DNA of 49,575 nucleotides from Chitinophagales bacterium (GTDB taxonomy: Bacteria; Bacteroidota; Bacteroidia; Chitinophagales; Saprospiraceae): contig JAIXKS010000034.1 of the NCBI GenBank assembly GCA_026928325.1, forward strand, positions 1 through 49,575. The letters run 5' to 3'. The stretch's first letter is position 1. Each line of letters starts with the position of its first letter. Position numbers and translations under genes: made by a program. Shown piece by piece: positions 19,501 to 26,264 of this stretch. The notes under the pieces are model-generated. The model was not told where the DNA came from, did not search any database, and saw only the letters and a list, made by a program, of their open reading frames with translations.

Positions 19501-19716
19501 ACACCCAATGCCGGAAGTAATAATGTATTACAATTTAGCCAAGAGCCCATTCCTGGTGCGGAATTATGGATATTTAATCGCTGGGGCAACCGGATCTATC
19601 ATCAGCGCAATTATCAAAATGACTGGAATGCAAGCGGTCATTCTGAAGGCGTTTATTACTACGTTTTGAAGGTCAATGGACAGACATTTAGGAAAACGTT
19701 GACGGTCGTGAAGTGA
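13543..19716 (+). CDS. giant modular leucine-rich-repeat protein with T9SS type-B sorting domain
   Basis: A 2057-residue secreted protein. A signal peptide (about residues 1-30, ending SYGQA) is followed by six modules starting near residues 35, 308, 581, 878, 1131 and 1472. Each begins with an (E/D)DYtALRAlYLATDGDNW cap, continues with LRRs of the plant-like type (L..N.LSG.IPdF...), and ends with a Cys-rich segment GCFP.eLKRFC...DGS..QVGAPC..G...D.I.DdC.CG. After a probable Ig-like region (about 1790-1960) the C terminus carries the CHU_C/type-B sorting domain (WIFNRWGNRIYHQRNYQNDW...GVYYYVLKVNGQ...KTLTVVK). It is predicted to cross the outer membrane by the T9SS and stay on the surface or be released. 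Modules 1 and 2 share 610 identical bases. A binding or adhesion role is plausible but unproven. Confidence 0.93.
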   Translation: MKSNNKHTNIINLILAVFTVLSISFKSYGQANDPEDYTALRAFYLATDGDNWLKRTGWPSAADFQANPTPPVGTDMSTWWEVICEDNRVIRLIMPANNLRGSLPDMKMSKLQQLWLDLNQLSGPIPVLDMPDLEVLRASANQLTGKLPNFNMPKLNQLILEHNMLSDTIPDFDMPKMRLLSLFNNRFSGKIPDFKMKDLELLGLGKNQLSGEIPKFTHLLNDSTIIISLKDNQLSGCFPQELKRFCDKATFESNDNPMLPWLGDFTQFCTTDGSHDAQVGAPCDNGSADVIQDNCVCGILGNYCNNPDDYTALRALYLATDGDNWLKRTGWPSAADFQANPTPPPGTDMSTWWEVFCEDNRVIRVLLPLNNLRGTLPDMKMSKLQQLWLDLNQLSGPIPVLDMPDLEVLRASANQLTGKLPNFNMPKLNQLILEHNMLSDTIPDFDMPKMRLLSLFNNRFSGKIPDFKMKDLELLGLGKNQLSGEIPKFTHLLNDSTIIISLKDNQLSGCFPQELKRFCDKATFESNDNPMLPWLGDFTQFCTTDGSHDAQVGAPCDNGSADVIQDNCVCGILGNYCNDSDDYTALRALYLATDGDNWTDNTGWPTATDFLANPTPPIGTDMSQWFGIDCDGRVKQVNIENNNLIGSLPDMKLSELERFDLRNNQLSGPIPDLEMPILTFLSLSGNELSGSVPNFNMPLLEVMDFLVNKLIGSLPNFNMPELRELSFGSNMLSDTIPNFNMPKMTLLSLQTNRFTGKIPDFEMNDLEYLILSGNQLSGELPKFTHLLNDTTIVIRVNDNQLSGCFPTELKRFCARATFVSDYNPQLPWSGDFTQFCATDGSHDGQVGAPCNNGEINDEILDDCSCGQKVDNNGCNNIEDYVALRALYLATDGDNWTRRTNWPSASDFLANPTPPAGIDMSTWYGIFCEGRVTGIELEANNLLGVLPDFKMSELRYIGMDKNQLTGLIPDFNTPKLTLLRLANNNLSGPIPDFDLPLMEYIALHDNRLVGSIPNFRMKKLKGLLLNDNTLTGFVPTFSHLENDTTAIIRLSNNHLSGCYPPELKRFCARATIMTQGNLLLPWRGDFTQFCATDGSPSAQVGAPCNNGKFDDEILEDCRCGQKIIESLCNDSDDYTSLRALYLATDGDNWTNRTNWPTAAEFMANPTPPIGTDMSTWYGITCFDGVWEVDLSNNNLSGVPVYMKMLKVVHLKLQENHLIGLLPDLEMPNLQTLDLYDNQLSGIIPGYSQLTNLKYLRIHKNQLQGEIPNFNLPALEEFFAYSNDLIGSIPDFSLTKLKILTIWDNHLTGSIPDFNLPDLYILLLGQNQLTGTIPAFGNLSLEQLILSDNQLIGTIPNFNMPKLSGLDVGKNQLTGNVPTFSYLPNFDNTIIIAQNNLSGCFPQELKRFCDHTTFISDNNPLLPWQGDFSAFCATDGSHEAQIGAPCRDGGINDEILDDCSCGQKVDDNGCNNIEDYIALRALYLATDGDNWTNRTNWPTAANFIANPTPPVGTDMNAWYGIFCIGRVVSVDLRDNNLEGTLPHMAMSSLTYLLLQENKLSGSIPNFDMPQLTTLRLGFNQLSGSIPDFDLPLLERLELNHNNLNGPIPLLGKTKLSDLILSENPLGDNIPDFDLPFLVQLLINDCQLIGSIPDFKLPELQILNLKNNRLTGTIPDFNLPKLYSLSLFKNELSGSLPPFSHIDATSSTSILISDNQLSGCFPAALKKFCDQGLFVSTGNDLLPWYGSFVQFCTTDGSHEAQVGASCYRNSVIDQILDDCSCGEAIEEEDCPEAKIVFPDFPNNQTTVCTNRKKIDLAFEVTNDIPDVPAGVWWFMREDPEGTLIDISTMPATFDLVKAGVGTHTIILTYIQGDCRWSDSLQVSVIDGGLTVLEPDTIMIEKDLIATSYFLDNDILPHEPYTVSISSFPDEALNLLYFDEKGTLEVNAIKELTEDLTILYQVCDVCGDCYEGQILVLGPIDSGLTLTTLITPNAGSNNVLQFSQEPIPGAELWIFNRWGNRIYHQRNYQNDWNASGHSEGVYYYVLKVNGQTFRKTLTVVK
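13848..14457 (+). repeat. 610-bp intragenic duplication, copy 1
   Basis: Identical base for base to 14667-15276 as far as I can read, at an offset of 819 bp (273 codons, exactly one LRR module). The flanks diverge at once on both sides, although they are homologous, which points to recent duplication or gene conversion. Confidence 0.9.
14667..15276 (+). repeat. 610-bp intragenic duplication, copy 2
   Basis: Second copy of the identical block at 13848-14457, covering the LRR and Cys-rich part of module 2. The frame is preserved. Confidence 0.9.
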
Positions 19717-19733
19717 TTTTTTTTTAGAGGTGA

Positions 19734-19949
19734 TTGGCGGATTGGCTGGTTGGCACTTTGGCGCTTTGGCGTGTTGGCTGGTTGGCACTTTGGCTGGTTG
19801 GCGTGTTGGCACTTTGGCTGGTTGGCGGATTGGCGGATTGGCGTGTTGGCAGGTTGGCTGGTTGGCGTGTTGGCAGGTTGGCTGGTTGGCGGATTGGCAC
19901 TTTGGCTGGTTGGCGGATTGGCAGGTTGGCGGATTAGGATATTGGCTGG
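19734..19949. repeat. octamer array of TTGGCNNN units
   Basis: Twenty-five consecutive 8-bp units TTGGCNNN (19734-19933), then one degenerate unit (TTAGGATA) and one more good unit. The variable triplet uses only six words: TGG (8), GGA (6), ACT (4), GTG (4), AGG (3) and GCT (1). It starts 18 bp after the stop of the LRR giant and ends 92 bp before the IS256 element. All three plus-strand frames are open through it because the units contain no stop, so long frames here are not evidence of coding. Confidence 0.92.
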
Positions 19950-20033
19950 TTAGGTTTTTGGTTCGGACAATAATTTTGTTGGACTAATAAAAAATGGGAA
20001 GGATTGTGTAAATGATCTGCCATTAATAAATTT

Positions 20034-20041
20034 TTATATGT
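20034..20041. repeat. target-site duplication, left (TTATATGT)
   Basis: The octamer TTATATGT directly precedes the IS left end and recurs at 21393-21400 directly after the right end. Eight base pairs is a usual IS256-family duplication. Confidence 0.85.
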
Positions 20042-21392
20042 GGAAGTGTTCAAAAACCTGTGTCATTTTTTAATTTTAAAGATGTTTTTTATATCGATCT
20101 CCATACATATTTATTAATTCCCGTTGTATTGAAGACCATCTTAATGATTTCCTTTTCCAACTTTTATCGTTATGGGTTAATGTTAAGTATAGCTGTTTAA
20201 TAAGTGCTTTTTCTGATGTCCATGCTCCTTTAGACTTTGTTGTTTTGCGCATTAATCTATGAACTGCTTCTACAGGATTAGTAGTATATATCATCCTTCT
20301 GATATGCTGTGAATAATTCATAAAATGCATTAATTCCTCCCAGTTATTATTCCATGATTTTGCTACTTCTGGATATTTCTCATTCCACTTGGATTCAAAT
20401 GCATTCATGGCTATTCTTGCACCTGTTTCATTACTTGCTGTATAAACTGCTCGTAAGTCACTATTTAATTTTCGAGCGTCTGACCATGCCACAAAACGTG
20501 TCGATTGACGTATCATATGTACGATACATCGTTGCACATTGGCTTGTGGATACACTTGGTTAATTACTTCTTTAAAGCCTTTTAATCCATCTACACAAAA
20601 TATAAATACATCTTCTATTCCTCTTCTTTGAAGGTCTTCTAGTATAAGACCCCAATATCTGGCACCTTCAGCATTATCTACATAAAGTCCCAATATATCT
20701 CGCTCTCCATCGCTATCAACACCGTAACAAGTATATATAGCTTTACTTATTATTGTTCCTGATTCTCTGACTTTAAAATGAATGGCATCTAAGTAAATAA
20801 TTGGATAACACGATTTAAGAGCTCTATTATGCCAATCATTAATTTCTACCCATACTTTTTCTGTTATTGCACTGATAGTGCCTGAACTGACCTCTAAACC
20901 ATAGATACTAGATAATTGGATACGTATATCTTCTATCGATTGACCCTGTGCGTAAAAACTTAATATAATCTTATCTAAACCACTATTGAGTTCTCGTTCC
21001 CAATTCTTAACTAATTTAGGTTCGTATTCTCCCTTCCTATCTCTAGGTGTTCTTATTTCTATCTCACCTGATTCAGTCCGTATCTTCTTTGATTTTACTC
21101 CGTTTTTACGATTTTTAATACCATTTGGTTTTTCGTTTGTTAAATGAGCTTCTATCTCGCCTTCTAGCGCTTTATTTACAAATCCCTGAAGTAAATCCCT
21201 AAATATACTGCCTGCTCCAAAAATACTCCCTCCTTTGTATAACTCGTCTATAAATTTTTGACGAATATCTGCATCTGGAATAACCTCCTCTAGTTTATGT
21301 CCGAATAATGGATCTTCTTTTTTCTGTTTCATATGTCAAATTTATAATTTATTTTTTAATTATTCTCTTGACACAGGTTTTTGAACAGTCTC
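20042..21392 (-). mobile_element. complete IS256-family insertion sequence
   Basis: A 1351-bp element. Inner terminal inverted repeats are perfect over 18 bp: GTTCAAAAACCTGTGTCA at 20048-20065 and its complement at 21369-21386. The outermost six bases match imperfectly (GGAAGT versus GAGACT). It is flanked by the 8-bp duplication TTATATGT and carries one intact transposase gene. Intact ends and duplication suggest a recent, probably still active insertion. It sits about 70 bp upstream of the first delta-60-repeat gene and may affect its promoter. Confidence 0.93.
20076..21332 (-). CDS. IS256-family (Mutator-type) transposase
   Basis: A 418-residue DDE transposase. Mutator/IS256 hallmarks are present: the N-terminal region with GAGSIFRDLLQGFVNKALEG and EAHLTNEKPNGIKNRKNG, the first catalytic Asp in IYLDAIHFKVRESG, the second in FIFCVDGLKGFKEVI, and the C-terminal region with RMIYTTNPVEAVHRLMRKTT containing the YTTN-E motif. 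Length is normal and the frame is unbroken, so the protein should be functional. It is the only gene in the element. Confidence 0.95.
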   Translation of the reverse strand: MKQKKEDPLFGHKLEEVIPDADIRQKFIDELYKGGSIFGAGSIFRDLLQGFVNKALEGEIEAHLTNEKPNGIKNRKNGVKSKKIRTESGEIEIRTPRDRKGEYEPKLVKNWERELNSGLDKIILSFYAQGQSIEDIRIQLSSIYGLEVSSGTISAITEKVWVEINDWHNRALKSCYPIIYLDAIHFKVRESGTIISKAIYTCYGVDSDGERDILGLYVDNAEGARYWGLILEDLQRRGIEDVFIFCVDGLKGFKEVINQVYPQANVQRCIVHMIRQSTRFVAWSDARKLNSDLRAVYTASNETGARIAMNAFESKWNEKYPEVAKSWNNNWEELMHFMNYSQHIRRMIYTTNPVEAVHRLMRKTTKSKGAWTSEKALIKQLYLTLTHNDKSWKRKSLRWSSIQRELINMYGDRYKKHL

Positions 21393-21400
21393 TTATATGT
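21393..21400. repeat. target-site duplication, right (TTATATGT)
   Basis: Direct repeat of 20034-20041 on the other side of the IS256 element. Confidence 0.85.
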
Positions 21401-21464
21401 TGAAAATTAATTATAATTTTATGCGGTCAAATCATTATTTTCTCAATTCAAAATACAATCTATC

Positions 21465-23252
21465 ATGAAACAACTTACAATTTTACTACCACTTTTGGTT
21501 TTGAGCTCGTTGTTGTTTGGGCAGCCTGGATTCATAGACCTTACCTTTAATGAAAGTAGTGAAGGTTTTAACCAAAGCGTCCAAAAGATTTTAGTACAAG
21601 CTGATGACAAGATTATAGTGAGTGGAGCCTTTACCGCATATAATGGCGTTTCGGTCAATTATCTCTGTAGATTGCTTCCGGATGGTTCATTGGATACAAG
21701 TTTTTATAATCAATTTCCATTAGTGCAAGCTCCGAAGTTTATATTTACTAAATCGGATGGTACCATTATCATTGCAGATAGCAATCCGAAAAGCAACGCC
21801 GATGCATCGAATTATATCGTTCGATTGCTACAAGATGGTTCTGTTGATTCGAGCTATTATTTCACTCGAACAAATTTATTACCACTAAAAAAAGGAATAC
21901 AAGCCATGACCATAGATGCTGACGGTTATATCATCCTTGGTTATGAAGAAGTAAAATACTATTTGTTGAAAGTAGTGCGGATAAATTCTAATGGAGTCAT
22001 AGAAAACACTGGATACTTGAATACTAATCCTGAAGATGGAATTGAGATGAAGACCATAAAAGCCCAGAGTGATGGTAAACTAATTGCTGTTGGAACATTT
22101 GATCTTAGAGCAAACTACGAATTATTTAAAAAAATAAGTAGGCTTAATGCTGATTTATCTCCTGATGACGACTTCTATGCTTACTATGATTTCCCGTCAG
22201 ATATCTCCGCAATAGATATTCAAAACGATGATAAGATCTTGATATTAGGATCAGCATTTGATTTAGACGGAGAAGAAACAAAAATATTGAGATTATTACC
22301 TGATGGCAGGCATGATCCTACCTTTCAATTTGAAGCAAAAAATCATGCTATTGATGAAAACTTAGACGTTGTGATTGCACAACCTGATCATAAAGTAGTC
22401 ATTGCTTCAAGCAACTTAGAAAAATTAATCCGATTACTCCCTGACGGACAAGTAGATTCAAGTTTTAATACCTCCCATCGCATGGATGGTATCGTTCGCA
22501 CTCTAGCACTTCAATCAGATGGTAAGATTTTAGTTGGAGGAGATTTTACCACATTTAACGACAAAAAACAAAACCGCATCCTGCGCCTTCAAAACTGTAT
22601 TGATGGCGTACGCATTGACAATCACACCGCCTGTACCTCGTTTACATGGATAGATGGCATTACTTATACACAGAGCGATCCATCTTTAGGGCGGTATGTC
22701 TTTGAAGAAAAATCAGTCAATGGCTGTGATTCCGTAGCCGTATTAAATCTTAAAATTCATGGCGATTTAAACCCATCCGTTTTGCCACCTCCCAATTTTA
22801 TTGCGGACGCAGAAGGGTATCTTGTAGCAAAAGAAATAGATGTACTCTACCAGTGGATTGATTGTAATACCGGTTTGCCGATAGAGGGAGCGACTTCAAG
22901 GGTTTTTTGGACATCTAAGAGTGGTAGTTATGCTGTAATTATAACTTCGCCGTATTGTGATGATCTTTCAATCAAGAGCGAATGCACAGAGGTATTAGTT
23001 AATACGCATGATTCACAAACTTTACCATTAATGCTCTACCCTAATCCTACCACAGATGTCGTGTATTTAGAAGGAATCACGGAAAATATCCAATCGATTG
23101 CCGTCCATGCCATATCGGGACAACTTTTGCAATCGCATCATGGCTCTATTGCTGAAGTCAACTTATCGGGGCTGGCTGATGGATTGTATTTCTTGACGAT
23201 ACAGTATGGTGATGCGATTGAAACTAGGAAGATTGCGCTAAAAAAAGATTAG
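21465..23252 (+). CDS. delta-60-repeat secreted protein with T9SS type-A sorting domain (paralogue 1)
   Basis: A 595-residue secreted protein. A signal peptide (1-20, ending LLFGQ) is followed by repeats of the delta-60 type (QsDGKILVGGdFt.fn...rL..DGslDtSF), each about 50-60 residues and probably forming a propeller-like fold. Next comes the segment CTSFTWIDGITYTQS...CDSVAVLNLKI common in bacteroidetal surface proteins, then a type-A sorting domain (MLYPNPTTDVVYLEG...GLADGLYFLTIQYGD). It is the shortest of three tandem paralogues and has fewer repeats. Its upstream 60 bp resemble those of paralogue 3 (26200-26264), so the promoter region was duplicated with the gene; an IS256 lies just before it. 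Ligand and role are unknown. Confidence 0.88.
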   Translation: MKQLTILLPLLVLSSLLFGQPGFIDLTFNESSEGFNQSVQKILVQADDKIIVSGAFTAYNGVSVNYLCRLLPDGSLDTSFYNQFPLVQAPKFIFTKSDGTIIIADSNPKSNADASNYIVRLLQDGSVDSSYYFTRTNLLPLKKGIQAMTIDADGYIILGYEEVKYYLLKVVRINSNGVIENTGYLNTNPEDGIEMKTIKAQSDGKLIAVGTFDLRANYELFKKISRLNADLSPDDDFYAYYDFPSDISAIDIQNDDKILILGSAFDLDGEETKILRLLPDGRHDPTFQFEAKNHAIDENLDVVIAQPDHKVVIASSNLEKLIRLLPDGQVDSSFNTSHRMDGIVRTLALQSDGKILVGGDFTTFNDKKQNRILRLQNCIDGVRIDNHTACTSFTWIDGITYTQSDPSLGRYVFEEKSVNGCDSVAVLNLKIHGDLNPSVLPPPNFIADAEGYLVAKEIDVLYQWIDCNTGLPIEGATSRVFWTSKSGSYAVIITSPYCDDLSIKSECTEVLVNTHDSQTLPLMLYPNPTTDVVYLEGITENIQSIAVHAISGQLLQSHHGSIAEVNLSGLADGLYFLTIQYGDAIETRKIALKKD

Positions 23253-23363
23253 TATTGAGTCTCATTGCTGACAAAATAACGATAATTAATCCGTTGAATT
23301 TTGTACATCCACAAATAGTTGTACTTTTATAGGGATAAACCTAAATTCAATAGTTTATCAGGC

Positions 23364-26144
23364 ATGAGATACTATCCGATGTTGTTAATCTTTTTGTTGT
23401 TGAGTTCATGGCTTTGTGGACAGCCAGGAACTATAGATACTACCTTTAATGTGGCAGATGGTCAGATTGGTGTTTATGGAGTGGACGGTGAAATTAACGA
23501 CATGGTTCAACAACCAGATGGCAAAATAATCATCGGTGGTAAATTTGAAACCCTGGATGGTATTCCAAAAAGAAATATTGCTCGTCTTTTATCCGATGGC
23601 AGCCTCGACGTAGATTTTAATAGCGGATTAGGGTTTAATGGCCCGGTGCTTGCGCTCGGGTTGCAAGACGATGGGGGTATCATTGTCGCCGGAGAGTTTT
23701 CTATTTTTAATAAGGATACGATCAATAATATCGTGCGGTTAAAGCCGGATGGGAGTCTTGACAGGAGCTTTTATCAGGTAAGTGGCGATATGACTGTACA
23801 TGCCATGATCATCCAACCAAATGGAAAAATTCTTATAGGTGGAGATCTGGGAACTGTTGATCATCTGGCAACTTCTAATTTAGTGAGATTAAATCGCAAT
23901 GGAACGATAGATACAGCTTTTGTAAATCAAGTAGATATTTATGTTTATGCGTTAGCTTTAGATTCCGATGGAAATATACTATTTGGTGGCGAAAACGACC
24001 ATCTACCACCGCATGCGACGAATGTGCTATGGTCTGTAGATACAAGCGGGCATTTAAGTCAACCTATTGCTCCGTTTACTGACGTTATCAAAAATATTGC
24101 AGTGCAGCCAGATGGAAAGATTTTGGTTAGTTCTCGCTATGCTTATAATTTGGGTGGGAATAACGGAAGCGAAATAAGCAGGATATGGCCTGACGGCACA
24201 GAAGACATAACATTTAGAATAGATCGGTCGATCATTGACCCGGGTACGATCTCCCTTCAGCCGGACGGTAAAATCCTAGTAGGTAGTAGAAGTTATCCGA
24301 GAGAATTGGTCAGCAGGTACAATCAAGACGGGAGTAAAGATTCAAGTTTTAAAATATTGGAAACTACAAATTTAGCAAAGCGCATCATGGTCAATGACGA
24401 TCATATTCTCGTTGGTGCAAGAGAAGGCAGCGTCGTAAAGTTGGCGCTCGATGGTAGCTTAATAGATACCTTTGCCAAAGGCTGGGGATTCAATGATCAA
24501 GTGGACAAGATTGTAGTACAACAAGATGATAAACTGGTTGTGAGTGGAGACTTCACGCATTTCAATAGAAGGCCGGCTTTGTTTCTCTGTCGATTAAATA
24601 AAGATGGCGCATTGGATACAAGTTTTGTCAATCAACTGCCGCTTAAACAACCGCCAAAATGTTTTGCTGTGGGATCGGATGGTTCGATTATTGTAGCAGA
24701 TAACAAAGTAAATTCGAATTCCAAAAGCTATTTAGTCCGATTATTTCCCGATGGTTCGATGGATCCGAATTTCAATTTTACATCGGACAATTTCGGATTG
24801 CTAAACTTAGAAATACATACGGTAGCTGTACAGCCAGACGGAAGGATTATCTTAGCACTTTATAATCGATTGCTAAGATTGCAGCCTGATGGAAGTATAG
24901 AAGCTGATATCATTTTGTCCGACGATCCTACTACCTTTGAAAATATAAGTATCATAAAATTTCAAAGTGATGGAAAAATCATCGTAACCGGTAAGTTTAA
25001 AATCGTTAAAGACAGAACGATTAACAATATGTTCCGGCTTAATGTAGATTTTACATTGGATAATACATTTGACTACCAAGGTGAAGGAAATATCTTGTGT
25101 TTAGAGATACAGGAGGATGATAAAATATTGCTAGGTGGCAATTCGCATCGTTTAGATAAGGTTTTTTATGGAGCTGTGGCGAGACTATTGCCTAATGGGC
25201 AATCTGATCCTTCTTTTAAGTTAAAAGGGAAAAGTGGCCTGCCTAATCTTGTCAATAACCTAGTAATTCAGTCAGATGGTAAGGTGGTTTTAAGCTATTT
25301 GGATTTTATTACAAACGGACCTATTTACCGCTTTTTACCCGATGGTACGTATGATGATAATTTCTATATAAAGACAAAACCCAATGGAGGTGTATGCTCC
25401 CTTAATATCCAGTCAGATGGTAAAATAGTGGCCGGAGGAAGGTTTACGAGATACCAAGAAGTGCCACAAAATAAAATAGTGAGATTACAAAATTGTATGG
25501 ACGGCGTAAGGATTGACAAGCATGCTGCTTGTAGGTCGTTTACGTGGATCAATGGCATAACCTATACTGCTAGCAATACGACAGATAGATATGTATTCGA
25601 AGAAAAATCAGTTTTAGGTTGTGATTCGGTCGCTATATTAAACCTAAAAATTTATAGCGATTTAGACAAAAACGTAGTTTTACATGACAATGGTGATGCC
25701 GGTTATTTTATATACGCCCGTGAAAGCGATGCGCTGTATCAATGGATAGATTGTGACAGTGGATTGCCGATTGAAGGTGCTACATCCAGGGCTTTTTACC
25801 CGATAAAAAGTGGACGCTATGCCGTTATTGTTTCCTCACCTTATTGTGACGATGTGTCAGTAACGAGCCAATGTATTGAGGTATATGTTGTTAATACACA
25901 GGATGAGCAAATGTCATCATTGGTCCTCTATCCTAACCCTACCACAGGTATCGTAAATATAGAAGGAATCGCGGAAAATATCCAATCGATTGCCGTCCAT
26001 GCTGTATCCGGACAAGTATTGCAATCGCATCATGGCCCTATTGTTGAAATCAACTTATCGGGGCTTGCTGATGGATTGTATTTCTTGACGATACAGTATG
26101 GTGATGCGATTGTAACTAGGAAGATTGCGCTAAAAAAAGATTAG
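23364..26144 (+). CDS. delta-60-repeat secreted protein with T9SS type-A sorting domain (paralogue 2)
   Basis: From the Met at 23364 the protein has 926 residues and a good signal peptide (MRYYPMLLIFLLLSSWLCGQ). The Met at 23319 would place 15 mostly polar residues before it, so I prefer the inner start. The body is a run of delta-60 repeats (QPDGKIIIGGKFETLDG... type), then the CRSFTWINGITYTAS...CDSVAILNLKI segment and a type-A sorting domain (LVLYPNPTTGIVNIEG). Bases 25593-26042 are identical to the matching part of paralogue 3, while the last 100 bases and the 3' flank match paralogue 1, so the gene is a mosaic. Confidence 0.88.
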   Translation: MRYYPMLLIFLLLSSWLCGQPGTIDTTFNVADGQIGVYGVDGEINDMVQQPDGKIIIGGKFETLDGIPKRNIARLLSDGSLDVDFNSGLGFNGPVLALGLQDDGGIIVAGEFSIFNKDTINNIVRLKPDGSLDRSFYQVSGDMTVHAMIIQPNGKILIGGDLGTVDHLATSNLVRLNRNGTIDTAFVNQVDIYVYALALDSDGNILFGGENDHLPPHATNVLWSVDTSGHLSQPIAPFTDVIKNIAVQPDGKILVSSRYAYNLGGNNGSEISRIWPDGTEDITFRIDRSIIDPGTISLQPDGKILVGSRSYPRELVSRYNQDGSKDSSFKILETTNLAKRIMVNDDHILVGAREGSVVKLALDGSLIDTFAKGWGFNDQVDKIVVQQDDKLVVSGDFTHFNRRPALFLCRLNKDGALDTSFVNQLPLKQPPKCFAVGSDGSIIVADNKVNSNSKSYLVRLFPDGSMDPNFNFTSDNFGLLNLEIHTVAVQPDGRIILALYNRLLRLQPDGSIEADIILSDDPTTFENISIIKFQSDGKIIVTGKFKIVKDRTINNMFRLNVDFTLDNTFDYQGEGNILCLEIQEDDKILLGGNSHRLDKVFYGAVARLLPNGQSDPSFKLKGKSGLPNLVNNLVIQSDGKVVLSYLDFITNGPIYRFLPDGTYDDNFYIKTKPNGGVCSLNIQSDGKIVAGGRFTRYQEVPQNKIVRLQNCMDGVRIDKHAACRSFTWINGITYTASNTTDRYVFEEKSVLGCDSVAILNLKIYSDLDKNVVLHDNGDAGYFIYARESDALYQWIDCDSGLPIEGATSRAFYPIKSGRYAVIVSSPYCDDVSVTSQCIEVYVVNTQDEQMSSLVLYPNPTTGIVNIEGIAENIQSIAVHAVSGQVLQSHHGPIVEINLSGLADGLYFLTIQYGDAIVTRKIALKKD
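25593..26042 (+). repeat. 450-bp identical segment, copy in paralogue 2
   Basis: Identical to 28623-29072 at an offset of 3030 bp. It covers the pre-sorting segment and most of the T9SS sorting domain. Sequence on both sides diverges abruptly. Confidence 0.9.
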
Positions 26145-26264
26145 TTTTGAGTCTCATTACTGACAAAAAAGCAAAAATTTGTAAGATAGTTTTTTAATAC
26201 TCCAAATTAATTATAATTTTATACGACAAAATCATTCTATTCTGAATTCAAAATACCATCTATC

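Noticed and set aside
19734-19949. CRISPR-like array or a repetitive protein
   Set aside because: The unit is only 8 bp with a 3-base variable part, far too short for CRISPR, and no cas gene is near. All three forward frames are open simply because the units lack stop codons, so open frames are not evidence of a protein.
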